From contig CAMDQV010000130.1 in the NCBI GenBank assembly GCA_945906015.1, positions 1-6,019 of the forward strand: a stretch of DNA of 6,019 nt, given 5' to 3'. Both the position numbers and the translations under genes were made by a program. The stretch comes from Pedobacter schmidteae (GTDB lineage: Bacteria; Bacteroidota; Bacteroidia; Sphingobacteriales; Sphingobacteriaceae). Numbering within the stretch: position 1 is the first letter of the stretch; each line of letters starts with the position of its first letter. Of the stretch, positions 5,694 through 6,019 are shown piece after piece. The notes under the pieces are model-generated. The model saw nothing but the letters and a program-made list of their open reading frames with translations. It did no database searches and was not told where the DNA came from.

Positions 5694-6019
5694 ATGAAAA
5701 ATATTGACAGGCGGGAATTCATATCCGGACTTGCACTTGCAGGAGCCGGAATTGCAACAACTTCATTGCCTGCATTGGGCCTGGGGAAACAGAAATTGAC
5801 AAGAATTGGCATTATCGGCCTCGACACTTCCCAGGTGACGATGATCATCAGTCATATTAACAATATTCCAGGGCCTGGCTATGATGTCGTACAACCTATT
5901 TGGGATTCGTCATTCGAGGGATTCAGGGTTACCGCAGCCTATCCTTATGGCAGTAAAAAAATAGAATCCAGTATTCAACAAATCCCAACCTATGTTGAGA
6001 AAATGAAGGAAAATGGCGT
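5694..6019 (+). CDS. Tat-exported Gfo/Idh/MocA-type oxidoreductase (partial, 3' end outside window)
   Basis: The reading frame is open from ATG 5694 to the window end, giving 108 residues. It opens with a classic twin-arginine signal, DRREFI (R6-R7) followed by a hydrophobic Ala/Gly-rich stretch (about 11-30, ending near LPALGLG), which points to export of a folded, cofactor-loaded enzyme. The mature part starts with a Rossmann beta-alpha unit, RIGIIGLDTSQ (37-47), in which the usual GxGxxG is replaced by G-I-I-G-L-D-T-S. This variant, together with the later FRVTAAYPYGS (77-87) and the SSI..IPTYVEKMKENG segment, is typical of a Bacteroidota branch of Gfo/Idh/MocA NAD(P)-dependent sugar oxidoreductases. 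Full-length members have roughly 350-450 residues, so about a quarter is visible; catalytic residues lie beyond the window. It follows the aminotransferase gene by 128 bp with a strong hairpin between, so it probably has its own promoter, which I could not identify firmly. Confidence 0.86.
   Translation, partial: MKNIDRREFISGLALAGAGIATTSLPALGLGKQKLTRIGIIGLDTSQVTMIISHINNIPGPGYDVVQPIWDSSFEGFRVTAAYPYGSKKIESSIQQIPTYVEKMKENG

Noticed and set aside
1..6019. CRISPR array, tRNA, rRNA, or insertion sequence
   Set aside because: No regularly spaced direct repeats, no tRNA- or rRNA-like segments and no transposase motifs or terminal inverted repeats were seen on either strand.

Overview
The window looks like a chromosomal segment of a Bacteroidota species, most likely Sphingobacteriaceae (Pedobacter/Mucilaginibacter-like). 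It is AT-rich, its genes are preceded by A/T-rich leaders without Shine-Dalgarno motifs, and it carries a PafA-type alkaline phosphatase, a bactofilin/M23 peptidase module, the typical C-terminus of a SusD protein, and exported enzymes of the kind common in Bacteroidota polysaccharide and amino-compound utilisation loci. The genus is an inference from gene content; no rRNA or tRNA is present.

Region 1 (1-2054) is a cell-shape/envelope module. A 179-residue bactofilin-like gene on the minus strand is divergent, across a 287 bp AT-rich gap, from a two-gene plus-strand unit. That unit encodes a bitopic M23 (LytM) endopeptidase with all metal ligands present and, 4 bp downstream, a compact 120-residue bactofilin. 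Bactofilins scaffold peptidoglycan hydrolases in other phyla, so the trio probably works as a localised wall-remodelling system.

Region 2 (2245-3978) is a stand-alone pafA gene. It encodes a secreted alkaline phosphatase with the full set of active-site residues and ends in a clear hairpin plus T-tract terminator.

Region 3 (3979-4275) has no intact gene. It holds a short ORF whose last ~32 residues match the C-terminus of SusD/RagB outer-membrane lipoproteins, followed directly by a terminator-like hairpin. This looks like the leftover 3' end of a deleted or decayed susCD operon and marks a junction between housekeeping-type genes and an accessory locus.

Region 4 (4276-6019) is the accessory side, visibly richer in G+C. 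It encodes a class V PLP-dependent aminotransferase-fold protein with a lipoprotein signal and a degenerate twin-arginine motif, then a very strong hairpin, then the first 108 residues of a Tat-exported Gfo/Idh/MocA-type oxidoreductase cut by the window edge. Both enzymes appear to act outside the cytoplasm. Together with the SusD remnant they suggest a locus for uptake and extracytoplasmic processing of a sugar or amino compound; the substrate cannot be read from the sequence.
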